Of a DNA stretch of 64,000 nucleotides, positions 42,069 through 51,305 are shown piece after piece (position 1 is the stretch's first letter; every line of letters starts with the position of its first letter). A program made the translations under genes and the position numbers. Under the pieces are notes generated by a model that made no database searches, had not been told where the DNA came from, and saw nothing but the letters and a program-made list of their open reading frames with translations. Source of the stretch: Phytophthora colocasiae (Eukaryota > Oomycota > Peronosporomycetes > Peronosporales > Peronosporaceae); NCBI GenBank assembly GCA_018806915.1, contig JAGKQI010000086.1:496001-560000 (forward strand), read 5' to 3'.

Positions 42069-45000
42069 CTACACCTCTTCGTGCGACTGCATCACGCCAA
42101 ACCGATTTCGGTTAGCATGATCACGTAGGAACGCGCTCAGTATGGCTCCACAGTTAAGATCAGCTTCGTCGACCCAAGTTGGTTCATCATAACCGACCCA
42201 GTGCACCAGGATTTCACGATAGATCCGGCCGTAGCGAGTCCGTTTCCCACTTCGCATGTCCGAGATCCGTTCGACCTCGTACTCGTCGGCATCCAGATCC
42301 GGGACCCAACTGTCCTCCGGAAGGAGGATCTCATCGAAATCTAGCCGATCTGCTTCATCCACAATCAACTTGACCCGCGGTCGATCCGGAAAATTCCGCA
42401 CCAGCTTTAGCTTAGAAACATGGACCACTGGGAAGATATGGTAATCAGATCCCGCGATTTCCAGCTTGATCGTGAATTCGTTGAGCTTCTCTGCAACACG
42501 GAACGGGCCGTGCCAAAGGTGAGCGAGTTTACGTGCATACCCTTCCTTCACACGATCTAGGTATAACCAAACTCGTGATCCAGCTTCGATCTGATGTGGA
42601 TCGACATCCTCATTGTGCCGATCGGCTCGATCTGCAATCGCCTCTCGTAGTCTAGCGTTGACCTGCTCTCGCGACTGCTGGTAGTATCTCTGAACCCGAT
42701 ACCTCCACCGTCTTGGATCGCGATCGTGGCGTCTGGTCGATCCGATCGGGATCGTTGCCTCCAACGTCGATCTCGGATCCCATCCATGTACCAGATAATG
42801 AGGGGTATCTCCCCGAACCCGATCGTGAGCCGTGTTAATGGCGAACGTCAGTCTCTCCGCGTATTCATCCCAGTCCTTCTGATCGAGATCTTGAACATAC
42901 ATCTTGATCGCCCTAGTCGCCGTTTGCACCATCCGTTCCGCAGTCCCGTTGGCTTGCGGCCGGTAGGCCATCGTCGCCCGTTGTCGCTGCCCCAGGATCT
43001 TATTGAACGATCTGAAGAAATCGGACATGAAACCCGGTTCTCGATCGTGCCTGATCATCTCGCTAGCACCAAATCTGCGGAACACGCATTCTTCATACGA
43101 TTCCGCGACGGTCTGGGCCGATCGGGAGGAACTGGCCTTTGCGATCACATATCCCGTGAACAGATCGACCCAGATCAGTAGTTCGGTGTTGCCCTTGTTG
43201 GATCTGGGCAGAGAGGGTATGTGATCCATCGCTATGATCTGGAATGGGTATGTCGCCTGCAGATTCCCCGGCGACTCGCCCCGGATCGTGGGTCTCCCCT
43301 TCCCGGTCTCACAGTCTACACACTCGCCCACGTATCGCTGCACGCTCCGATATAATCCCCTCCAGTGGAAATGATCTCGGATCCGCTGATAAGTGCGCCC
43401 GATCCCCTGATGTCCTCCTTCCAGGGTCGTATGATAGTGGTGGAGGACATCCTGCTGTAGCGTTTCTGGAACTACAAGTCTCATCAGGCGATCGCGATCA
43501 CCTCTTGATCTCGGCCCTGGTGGGCAGTAAAACAACAGATCTTGTTCATCTACCTCGTACTCGGAGGCGATCTTGGCGTAGGATCCGGATTCGGCTCGAG
43601 TAAGATCCGCGATCTGCCCAGCCAGGTACTTCTTTAGTCCTGCGATCCAGACCTCCTCGTCTTGGGCTCGCCTGATTCGATCAACCCGCATCTCCCGGAT
43701 CAGTTCCTCTCGCAAGACAGCGGCGCCAGGTCGCGCTCGGGCTGCACGCGTGGCTACTGCCGACACTTGCACAGATCGATCTTCGACTCGAGGGATCAAC
43801 ACCTCATTAAGCCGATTCAGGGTGATCAGATCGCGTCGATCTGCTTCATCGTGGACTTCGATCCCGCTTCCTCGCTGCAGCGCGGCACTCGCCAAGCTAT
43901 CTGCGCTCCCATTCCAGTCTCTCTTCACATGGACCAGCTCGTGATCTCCCCAATTCCGCAAGTGATCTAGCACCTTCTGTTTCAGTAGCGTCAATCCTGG
44001 CGCCTTGCAGTCGATCTCGCCCCGGACTTGTCGGATCACCAGATTCGAATCGCCACAAACGACCAAACGGCGGCGTTCTAACTGCGCGATCATGCCAAGA
44101 CCTAGCAAGAGTCCACGGTATTCCGCTTCATTGACAGTGAGACTTTCAGCATAATCCGATCTAGCCTTGATCACCTTCCACTCTGGTAAACTCCACACGA
44201 TCGCGCTGAAAGCGCCTCCTCCTCGTTTCACGCGTGCCGATCCGTCGAAACTTATAACCCACAACTCCTCATCTGGGTCTACAGTGGGGATCGGCATCTG
44301 GATCCGACGTTTTGGCTCCTTTCGCGGCGCGATCGCGATCAGAGCTTCGTCGATCTCCGATCGGGGCGTTATGTTAGCTGCGATCGCCCCCAGTATTTCA
44401 TCCTCCCCCTTCGTACACTTCGTGATCTCGAGTGTCCACGGGGAGAGAAGAGCAGACCATTGTCCCAGACGTCCTTGGAGGCCGGCAGACTTGAACAGCC
44501 AGGCAAGCGTCGAGTGTCGGGTTAGGACCTTGATCCGACGTCCCACCAACAAGGTGTAGTGTAGATCCAAGATCCGAAGTAGAGCTAACACCTCCTTTTC
44601 GGCAACATTATAATTCAGCTCGTTGATCTTCAAGGTTCGGCTGGCAAACGCGACCGGATGGTAGATCTGGTCGTGTTCCTGCATTAGTGCGGCGGAAATC
44701 GCCCAGTCACTAGCGTACACGATCACCACGGGTAACTTCGTCGTGTCGAAGTGGCGAAGGATCGGGGTCGACGCGATCTTGGTCTTCAAGGCTGTAAACG
44801 CCCTGTATGCCCTACCCCACCTCTCGTCACCAGTCTTTAGGCCCAGGTTGGCTCCGATCTCGCTTGAACAGGGTGAAGGCATCGCCCCCAAGTCAGGATC
44901 CGTTGTACTATCGCTTCTTTGAGTCGGGATATCTAATGATCTATCCCGATCCGACTTAAGCGCGACGGGATCTTGAGTGATCAGGTCCATGCTATCCATG

Positions 45001-45923
45001 ATCTTTCGTAGATCTGGTCGCTTCTTCAGTTCTGCGAACTCCACCTCACGTAGTTCATATAGGACCGATGCATAGATCGCATAATCCTCGATGAACCGAC
45101 TATAGTAATTCAAACTTCCAAGGAACGATTGCATGGATCGGAGTGATCCAGGGAATGGTAGATCCGTCAGAGACTTCAGGTCTTTCGGGTTTGCTTCCAA
45201 TCCATCGATCGACACTTTATGTCCGAGATATTCCACCTTATCCATGCCCCAGAAGCTCTTTGCCACACTGATCGAGAGATTCCACTTATCACAGGCCTCC
45301 AATAGGCCTTCCACCCGATCGCACATCTGATCCCATGATCCAGCCGTGATCAAGATATCGTCGATGTATGATCTCCGACCTAGCACCGACGGGCGACCGG
45401 GATCTTCCGGGATCCCTGATTCGAACACATCCGCAGAGCCTTCCACATCTCCGGACTGGGAGATCTTCAGAAATCCATATAGGGCATTGTCCACAAGGCG
45501 TTGATAGATCTGAGGAGCGTTCTTCAGCCCGAACGGCATGCGATTCCACTCGAAAAGGCCAAATGGAGTGATGAAAGCCGAGATCGCGCGAGCTCGATCG
45601 GTCATTGATACGACCCAGAATCCACTCGCCATGTCTAATGAACAATACCACAGAACCTTGTCAAGATCTTCTAACAGGTCATTGATCAGAGGCATCGGGT
45701 AGATCATCAGCCTTGTGAGACCGTTCACCAGCCGATAATCGATACATAGTCGGATGTCTACACCGTTCTTCTTGATGATCACCACGATCGGAGATGCCCA
45801 TGGCGATGTCGATGGCCGAATGATCTTGGCAGCTAGGAGTCCTTTGATAAGATCCGATACTTTCTCGCGAAACTGTGGCGCCACCTTTCGGACTCGTTGT
45901 GCGATCGGCTTTGCATCACCCAC
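42069..45923 (-). CDS. Element A pol: RT, degenerate RNase H, archaeal-type RNase H, integrase, chromodomain
   Basis: A 1284-codon open frame without breaks. In order: RT (CSLDMASGFW and SYIDDILITAG, catalytic Asp); the Ty3-type RNase H, apparently inactive (VIVYASDWAIS and VLTRHSTL where DASDYA and TDH are usual); a second RNase H with intact D-E-D-D pattern (ISFDGSARV, TVNEAEYRGLL, CGDSNLVIRQ, WNGSADSLAS); integrase zinc region (HHYHTTLEGGHQG..CVDC) and core (MDHIPSLPRS, RHDREPGFMS, YRPQANGTAERM); a basic C-terminal region; and a chromodomain at the end (YEVERISDMR, LVHWVGYDEPTWVDEADL). The chromodomain suggests targeting to modified histones. The upstream linker frameshift makes it untranslatable from gag. 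Confidence 0.92.
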   Translation of the reverse strand: MGDAKPIAQRVRKVAPQFREKVSDLIKGLLAAKIIRPSTSPWASPIVVIIKKNGVDIRLCIDYRLVNGLTRLMIYPMPLINDLLEDLDKVLWYCSLDMASGFWVVSMTDRARAISAFITPFGLFEWNRMPFGLKNAPQIYQRLVDNALYGFLKISQSGDVEGSADVFESGIPEDPGRPSVLGRRSYIDDILITAGSWDQMCDRVEGLLEACDKWNLSISVAKSFWGMDKVEYLGHKVSIDGLEANPKDLKSLTDLPFPGSLRSMQSFLGSLNYYSRFIEDYAIYASVLYELREVEFAELKKRPDLRKIMDSMDLITQDPVALKSDRDRSLDIPTQRSDSTTDPDLGAMPSPCSSEIGANLGLKTGDERWGRAYRAFTALKTKIASTPILRHFDTTKLPVVIVYASDWAISAALMQEHDQIYHPVAFASRTLKINELNYNVAEKEVLALLRILDLHYTLLVGRRIKVLTRHSTLAWLFKSAGLQGRLGQWSALLSPWTLEITKCTKGEDEILGAIAANITPRSEIDEALIAIAPRKEPKRRIQMPIPTVDPDEELWVISFDGSARVKRGGGAFSAIVWSLPEWKVIKARSDYAESLTVNEAEYRGLLLGLGMIAQLERRRLVVCGDSNLVIRQVRGEIDCKAPGLTLLKQKVLDHLRNWGDHELVHVKRDWNGSADSLASAALQRGSGIEVHDEADRRDLITLNRLNEVLIPRVEDRSVQVSAVATRAARARPGAAVLREELIREMRVDRIRRAQDEEVWIAGLKKYLAGQIADLTRAESGSYAKIASEYEVDEQDLLFYCPPGPRSRGDRDRLMRLVVPETLQQDVLHHYHTTLEGGHQGIGRTYQRIRDHFHWRGLYRSVQRYVGECVDCETGKGRPTIRGESPGNLQATYPFQIIAMDHIPSLPRSNKGNTELLIWVDLFTGYVIAKASSSRSAQTVAESYEECVFRRFGASEMIRHDREPGFMSDFFRSFNKILGQRQRATMAYRPQANGTAERMVQTATRAIKMYVQDLDQKDWDEYAERLTFAINTAHDRVRGDTPHYLVHGWDPRSTLEATIPIGSTRRHDRDPRRWRYRVQRYYQQSREQVNARLREAIADRADRHNEDVDPHQIEAGSRVWLYLDRVKEGYARKLAHLWHGPFRVAEKLNEFTIKLEIAGSDYHIFPVVHVSKLKLVRNFPDRPRVKLIVDEADRLDFDEILLPEDSWVPDLDADEYEVERISDMRSGKRTRYGRIYREILVHWVGYDEPTWVDEADLNCGAILSAFLRDHANRNRFGVMQSHEEV

Positions 45924-46129
45924 GTCGATATCGCATATAACACCCTTGGCCGCTGGAGGAAGTGCGTTTCCCTTTCCGATCAGGAGATGTCGCTTCTTCC
46001 AAATAATCTGTCGAAGTTTCTCGATCTCCTCCGGGGTAGCCGATCCCGGATTCCCTACTTGCAGATCTTCAATCCTGACTTCTTCGGTGGTGGAGATCTG
46101 GATCTCTGGTACTACTGCGAGATTATCGG

Positions 46130-47842
46130 CTAGATCTTCGGTCGAAAAATCGCCACTTTCGTGTAAGTGGGTCTGATCAGCGTTCTCGATCCCTTCAGGA
46201 GATGTCGGATCCGGTTCATCCGTTGGTTGATCACGCAGCCTATCGTCCTTGGTGTCAAGATCGGGGTGTCTTTAACCCTGGGGACGGCATCGGCGTCGGA
46301 TTCATGTTTGATCTCGATTTGAAAATCTGGTTTTTCTGTTTTTTTCTCGATCTCTTCTTCGCATGTCCGATCTGTCCGATCTGGGGCCTGATCTGGCAAG
46401 CTCTCATTCGTCTCAGTCTCACCGCCCCCAGCTTCGCCACTCGGGGTCTTGTCGGAACTGATCGTGATCGGTGGGGTATCCATGGGATCCGGTTGGGGAT
46501 CGATGAATGCGACCTTGACTTCGGCTGTATCGGTTGGTGATCGCGGTTCCAGTGTCGATATTGGTGCAGGATCAGGGTCGGTCCTGGTTGCCCCACCTCG
46601 GCGGAGTATGGATCGCGGCGTAACGTAGGTCGGCCGTTCGACCGACGGTAAGGGGATCTCCACGGATTCCTGAGGTTCTGGTCTTGCGTCCACAGTCGCT
46701 TCTAGAGCTAGATTCTGCCACTCCATGTAACGTCGGGATCCGATCGACACAAACCCGGGGAATCGAGGCACTTTTTCCTGATCAAGTACCATTCCAACAT
46801 GTAATCTGTGATCCAGTCGCAAAATCTTCTCGCTCAAATTCGTGATCACTAAGTACCGAGTTCGGCCGGGTCCATTCACCACCGTAGGTACCCATTGGTC
46901 GCCTCTGGTCACCCACAATTTCTCTGTCGCTGATAATTTCACTCTCGATGCGATCTCTTCGGATCCCCCAACTGGGATATGTAGATCTTCCTCCAATTTT
47001 ACCGATCTTACCTTCTCCCCGTATAATCTCTTGCGACCACTAAGTGGGATCCCCACTTCATTAGGTAAGCACATCGATCCCTTCGCCAGATCCATCCGGA
47101 CTCCAGCCGGGATCATGAAATCCATACCCAGGATCGCATCTTGCCCGGATAGATCCCCGATCCAAATATCGAAAAAGTAGACCAAGTATCCCGCAAGCGT
47201 GATCTTGATCCTCGTTCTTCCCTCGGTGGTGTACACATTATCACCGATCCCAACACACTCCTGTCTCTGACTAGTGTCAAAGTGGCACCCAACCTTACGA
47301 GCAAAGGTGGTATCCAAGATGGATACCTCGGCGCCAGTGTCCAGGAGCAAGATCGCTCTTTCGTGATTGATCTTGCCTGAGATCTTGGCTTGGCGGAACC
47401 ATTTTCCGGGTGCGTGGTATTTCCAATACCCCCTGGACTCTCCTTCCTTGAGATCCAGAGCCACTTCCGCACCAGATCGAGAGAACTCATCGATCCGGGG
47501 AAGACTCGCGATCTTAGCAGTATACGAATGCAACTTACATGTATTACCGCGCAGATCCGAATTCTCCCTATCTTGATCTCTCGATTTCTTGTTCACATAT
47601 GCATAGATGCAGTACTCAGAACGCTCGGCTCGTACCGGTTTCCAAACCGGCGAGCGTCCTAGTTTAACATCTTTCCACCTTCTCGGGGAACAATCCGGCA
47701 TGTCGGGTCGGGTCGTACCACTTGCGGATCTGGTTGTAGAATTCTTCCATGGGGCATTCTCCAGCTTCATGGATCTCCCCACAACCACGGCAGGTATACA
47801 GACAGCGATCCGTTGGGTGACCTCTCTTCCCGCACTTTTCAC
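46130..47842 (-). pseudogene. Element A protease and linker, frameshifted before RT
   Basis: The protease active site reads AILLLDTGAEVSILDTTFAR, a standard D-T-G aspartic protease; GQDAILGMDFM is the second conserved motif. A long acidic, Pro/Thr-rich linker follows. Compared with B, one base is missing at about 46253, which throws the frame out and ends it at 46130, so RT cannot be reached. The true entry is by frameshifting from gag, not at an ATG. Confidence 0.85.
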
Positions 47843-49988
47843 AGGTTAGACGTCTCCAGCAGTCCAGATCCGTATGCTTCCGCGATCCACAGTGTGAACA
47901 GCGACCTCGATCGTGGTCTGACGTACCCTTGCGATCCGCGATCCGGCCTCGATCTTGCGCGTTCACCTGCGATCGCGACTGATCCTGTTGGTGGGGAACG
48001 CCCCCAGTGCCGATCTGCTTGTCTTCCGACGCGGCAAGATATATCCTCCGGAGATCGCCTTCAGAATCGGATCCGTCCGATCCGGATACTTCCTCTGATT
48101 CCGAGCTCGGATCTTGGGCTTGGATCGCCCGTACCACCGCTCGGGTGGGTGCCGCCGGGGCACTGGCCGGTGCCTTTTGTCTGTACTTCGATCCGAACGC
48201 AGATTTACGCTGTCTGCTTTTCGCCCGTTCCCGGGCACGAAGTACCTCCTCCAGTTCATCGACGTCACTCAGTCGGAGTAGGGTCAGCCGATCAGCTAAC
48301 TCCGGATCTCCCAATGTCTCGATGTAGTGGTCTACATGTTCCCGGCGGGCCTTAGGGCTCCCATCCTTGATCTTCAGTCTAGCACGTAAAGCCGCCACGT
48401 TGAGCCGGTAGAGGTAATCAAGGGGAGTTTCTTCCGATCGCTTGCGAGCGTGATAGTATTGCCACGCGACCGACATACCCAACCCACAATACTGGGTCTG
48501 GAAACTGTCCAGCAGATCCACCCACTTGGTTTTCGTCGTTCGACTGAGCTGCCTGTACCAGTTCTTTGCCGGTCCCACCATCAGATCTGCAAACGTGAGG
48601 CATTTTTCTTCTTCCGTGGCCTGATCACGCTGGAACGCTGACTTGACCTTACTGATCCAGGCCCGAGCGCGATCTTCGTCCAGATCTTTACCCGCAAAAT
48701 CTTTCAGATCCGAGATCGCTGAGATCCGGACCCGCTGGATCATCGACGATCCTCCTTGACCGATCGCCGCGGATGCGATCGCTGCTCGGCTCGACATCTG
48801 TCCACCGGAACTTGGTATGCCCATATCGTCCGGATCGTATTCCCATGCATCCGGATCCGAGGCCGTAACGGACTCCATTTCAACATCTAACTCCCCTTTG
48901 ATCGGCGATCGGGGTGTCGCGAGATTCCGTTCTTTTAAGAAACGATCCATCGCCATTTGAAAGTAGTCGTCCAACTTGTTGCTCGATCCAGTGGAATTAG
49001 TCGTCGGCGCGGTCTGGTCTGTCTGGGTCCGGCGATTTTCTTGCTGATCAGGTGTCTTAGCCTCCAGTTTCGTGGCCACCGATCGTGTATCTTGTTTCTT
49101 CATACGCGATTTCAGGAATTTGGCACCGGAGGGGCCTAACGACATGCGTTGCAGCCTTCTCGGGCTGTCGGAATCTGGTTCCGAGGTCGCTGACGCGTAG
49201 CATGACGATCCAGTCTGATAGCCTGGATCGGGCGTCAGTGGGCGTTCGCCGACCAAGATCTTGAGGGAATCGAATAGATCATGGGTCGCAGATTGAATCG
49301 CTTCCAGTTCCAGGTCAAATAGAGAGTTTGGGTCGAATTCTCCAGCCACTAAACCAGCCTCTTGGAGCAGATCAAGTAGAATCTTCACCGCGTTCAGGCT
49401 GTCCGAGCTAGTCCGGGGTTTCGACACTGGGCCGGTGAGGTTACCGATCTGGCGGACTTGTATGATCGTAAGAACGGGGTCGTTAAGCAAGGTCTCGCTT
49501 AGCATCTTCCTGTAATAGGCCTGCTCGATCGCGTCCTTGGTAATCGTCGATCCCGGGCTGATCATGTCTTCTGGCTCTGAGTCTGGAGCTTTCAATTTCG
49601 TCCGGGTGCTCTTGATCTTCTTTTTCTTGGTCGATCTTGAGGCAACAGTGGACTTGGTGAGCAGATTAGGTTTCAGCTTTGCTGATTCCTTATCGCTCGT
49701 GTGCGGATCTCGATTCTCATCGAGATCCGCGGTGGCCCTCGAAGGGGCCTTGGGAGGAATTCGAGGTTTTTCTTCAAGATCTGGATTGCGATCCAGGTCT
49801 GCCTCGTGCCTGTCAGTAGAGATCCTCCCAGAACTCTGCTGATCTGTGGATCTTTCCGTTTTCAGTGGTGCCTCCGCCGATCCAACATTCGTAGGCACTT
49901 CTTCCCCTTGTTCTTCCTTAATCTTGACATCTTCTTGGGACTCACGGTGATATCCGAAGTCACCAGAAGATCCGGGCACGCGCACCAT
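47664..49988 (-). CDS. Element A gag (three zinc knuckles)
   Basis: Open from the ATG at 49988 (MVRVPGSSGDFGYHRESQED) for 774 codons. Basic and Ser/Asp-rich N-terminal half; a retrotransposon Gag helical domain follows (ARAWISKVKSAFQRD and FADLMVGPAKNWYRQLS). At the C-terminus are three CCHC-type knuckles: CSHCGSRKHTDLDC, CEKCGKRGHPTDRC and CRGCGEIHEAGEC. Against copy B one A is missing just before the gag end (three instead of four A after GTGG), so the frame stops at VERC and probably bypasses the natural frameshift site. The start is chosen because the ATG lies at the primer site and the upstream frame is only LTR. Confidence 0.85.
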   Translation of the reverse strand: MVRVPGSSGDFGYHRESQEDVKIKEEQGEEVPTNVGSAEAPLKTERSTDQQSSGRISTDRHEADLDRNPDLEEKPRIPPKAPSRATADLDENRDPHTSDKESAKLKPNLLTKSTVASRSTKKKKIKSTRTKLKAPDSEPEDMISPGSTITKDAIEQAYYRKMLSETLLNDPVLTIIQVRQIGNLTGPVSKPRTSSDSLNAVKILLDLLQEAGLVAGEFDPNSLFDLELEAIQSATHDLFDSLKILVGERPLTPDPGYQTGSSCYASATSEPDSDSPRRLQRMSLGPSGAKFLKSRMKKQDTRSVATKLEAKTPDQQENRRTQTDQTAPTTNSTGSSNKLDDYFQMAMDRFLKERNLATPRSPIKGELDVEMESVTASDPDAWEYDPDDMGIPSSGGQMSSRAAIASAAIGQGGSSMIQRVRISAISDLKDFAGKDLDEDRARAWISKVKSAFQRDQATEEEKCLTFADLMVGPAKNWYRQLSRTTKTKWVDLLDSFQTQYCGLGMSVAWQYYHARKRSEETPLDYLYRLNVAALRARLKIKDGSPKARREHVDHYIETLGDPELADRLTLLRLSDVDELEEVLRARERAKSRQRKSAFGSKYRQKAPASAPAAPTRAVVRAIQAQDPSSESEEVSGSDGSDSEGDLRRIYLAASEDKQIGTGGVPHQQDQSRSQVNAQDRGRIADRKGTSDHDRGRCSHCGSRKHTDLDCWRRLTCEKCGKRGHPTDRCLYTCRGCGEIHEAGECPMEEFYNQIRKWYDPTRHAGLFPEKVERC

Positions 49989-51305
49989 TGTGGTGGAGCG
50001 GATCTGGCCAAAATCTGATTGAGGCCGATCGCGATCGCCACTTGCGCCCAGACACCGACTAACGGAGGGGGTCCCCCGATGATCCGTGATCTTGTTGCGT
50101 GTAGTGTTCACCTTGTGTACCCGTCGGTAGGCGGGTTACGCTCTTCCAGGTAACTTCTGAAGATGTCTTGGGACGAGAAGAATGTCTTGGGTGACGCAGG
50201 GGTGAGGAGATAGCGTGGGAATACTTCACTCTACCTCGATGGGGTTGATCCGGGTCACAGGCGAGTTCTCGAGCCTTGATCCGGTCACCTGGTCTTCGAT
50301 CCAGGTCTTCCAAAGGTCCAATGTTGGGGATCTGATCCCTTCCTTTACGATGCTTGCCGCTTCCTATAGCGGGTGTCTTGATGGGTTGAGAGTCGACGAG
50401 ATCGTCAGGCCAAGCAGCCAATTCCTTCCGATCCGTAGTTCGCACGTAAAGGATAGATCACTAGATAGGGTAAAACTGGCCAATGTATTATCCAGAATTA
50501 ACCTCTATGCTAGATCTCTTCTCCTTACCTTCTTGATGCCGGGGGGCCAATGTAATTCCCAGTTCCGGTCTTGAACGAAGGCACTTGTGATGTCCAGAGC
50601 AAATTCGATTCTGTTTATGGTTATTCCTATGTCTACTAGCCCCATCCTCATCTGCTATCTTACGATTACCTGACATCCGGCTACACAGCTGCCCTTCCGA
50701 TCTTCGATCTTGATCTCACCTAACCCCTGATCGCGATCTCGATCTGCCGATCTGGCGATCAGCCGATCTCGATCAACCATCTCGGTCATCAATCTTGGTC
50801 CACCGTCTTGAACCATGATCCCGATCAGCAGCCTTCATACTTGATCTCGCGTGCCTGCGTCGTCGACATTCCAGGTCTTGAGCTTCCCAGACTTGATCAC
50901 CACTCCCCATGCGACTAACGTTGCCATCAGGTCTCCTCGGCAGCATCTCACGGTTATGTTGTCACCGGCCCACCATAAATCACACCGATCCCGACCCTCT
51001 GCTGCCTTGATCTCTTCCTCATGCGATCTCAGGCAGGCGCCCTTTTCTCCTCCGACCCTGAGCCGCCACGCGGGACCGCACGGCGGGTTCTCCAATCACT
51101 TAGTCTCACTCGATCAAGACGCCATCCATTCATCGCTGGCGAGATCCAGATGAACATCGATCTGGATCCATTCGTCAGCCATCGTTCGCGCAATCTGGGG
51201 TCATCAACTGACATCTTGCTTCGCCAGAGGCCCCTGTCGCTTGATCCGACTCTCTCTGGGCCTGACGTTGCCTTTTCTCGGATTTCTTATTCGCGCTTCA
51301 CCACA
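49989..51305 (-). repeat. 5' LTR of element A (1317 bp)
   Basis: Same ends as the other three LTRs. It is followed, after one A, by the primer-binding site TGGTGCGCGTGCCCGGAT (49987-49970). The gag ATG overlaps this site (49988-49986). Confidence 0.95.

Larger units (their letters stand above)
23335..51305 (-). mobile_element. Ty3/Gypsy element A (dual RNase H, chromodomain), TSD CCAG, contains element B
   Basis: Flanked by CCAG (23331-23334 and 51306-51309), inserted in the Copia integrase codons. Without B it is about 13.97 kb: 5' LTR 49989-51305, gag, protease, RT, two RNase H domains, integrase, chromodomain, a long 3' region with an antisense gene, and 3' LTR 23335-24653. Defects: a one-base deletion near the end of gag, a one-base deletion between protease and RT (about 46253), and a frameshifted, partly duplicated antisense gene. 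Its LTRs differ from each other more than B's do, agreeing with the nesting order. Confidence 0.95.
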
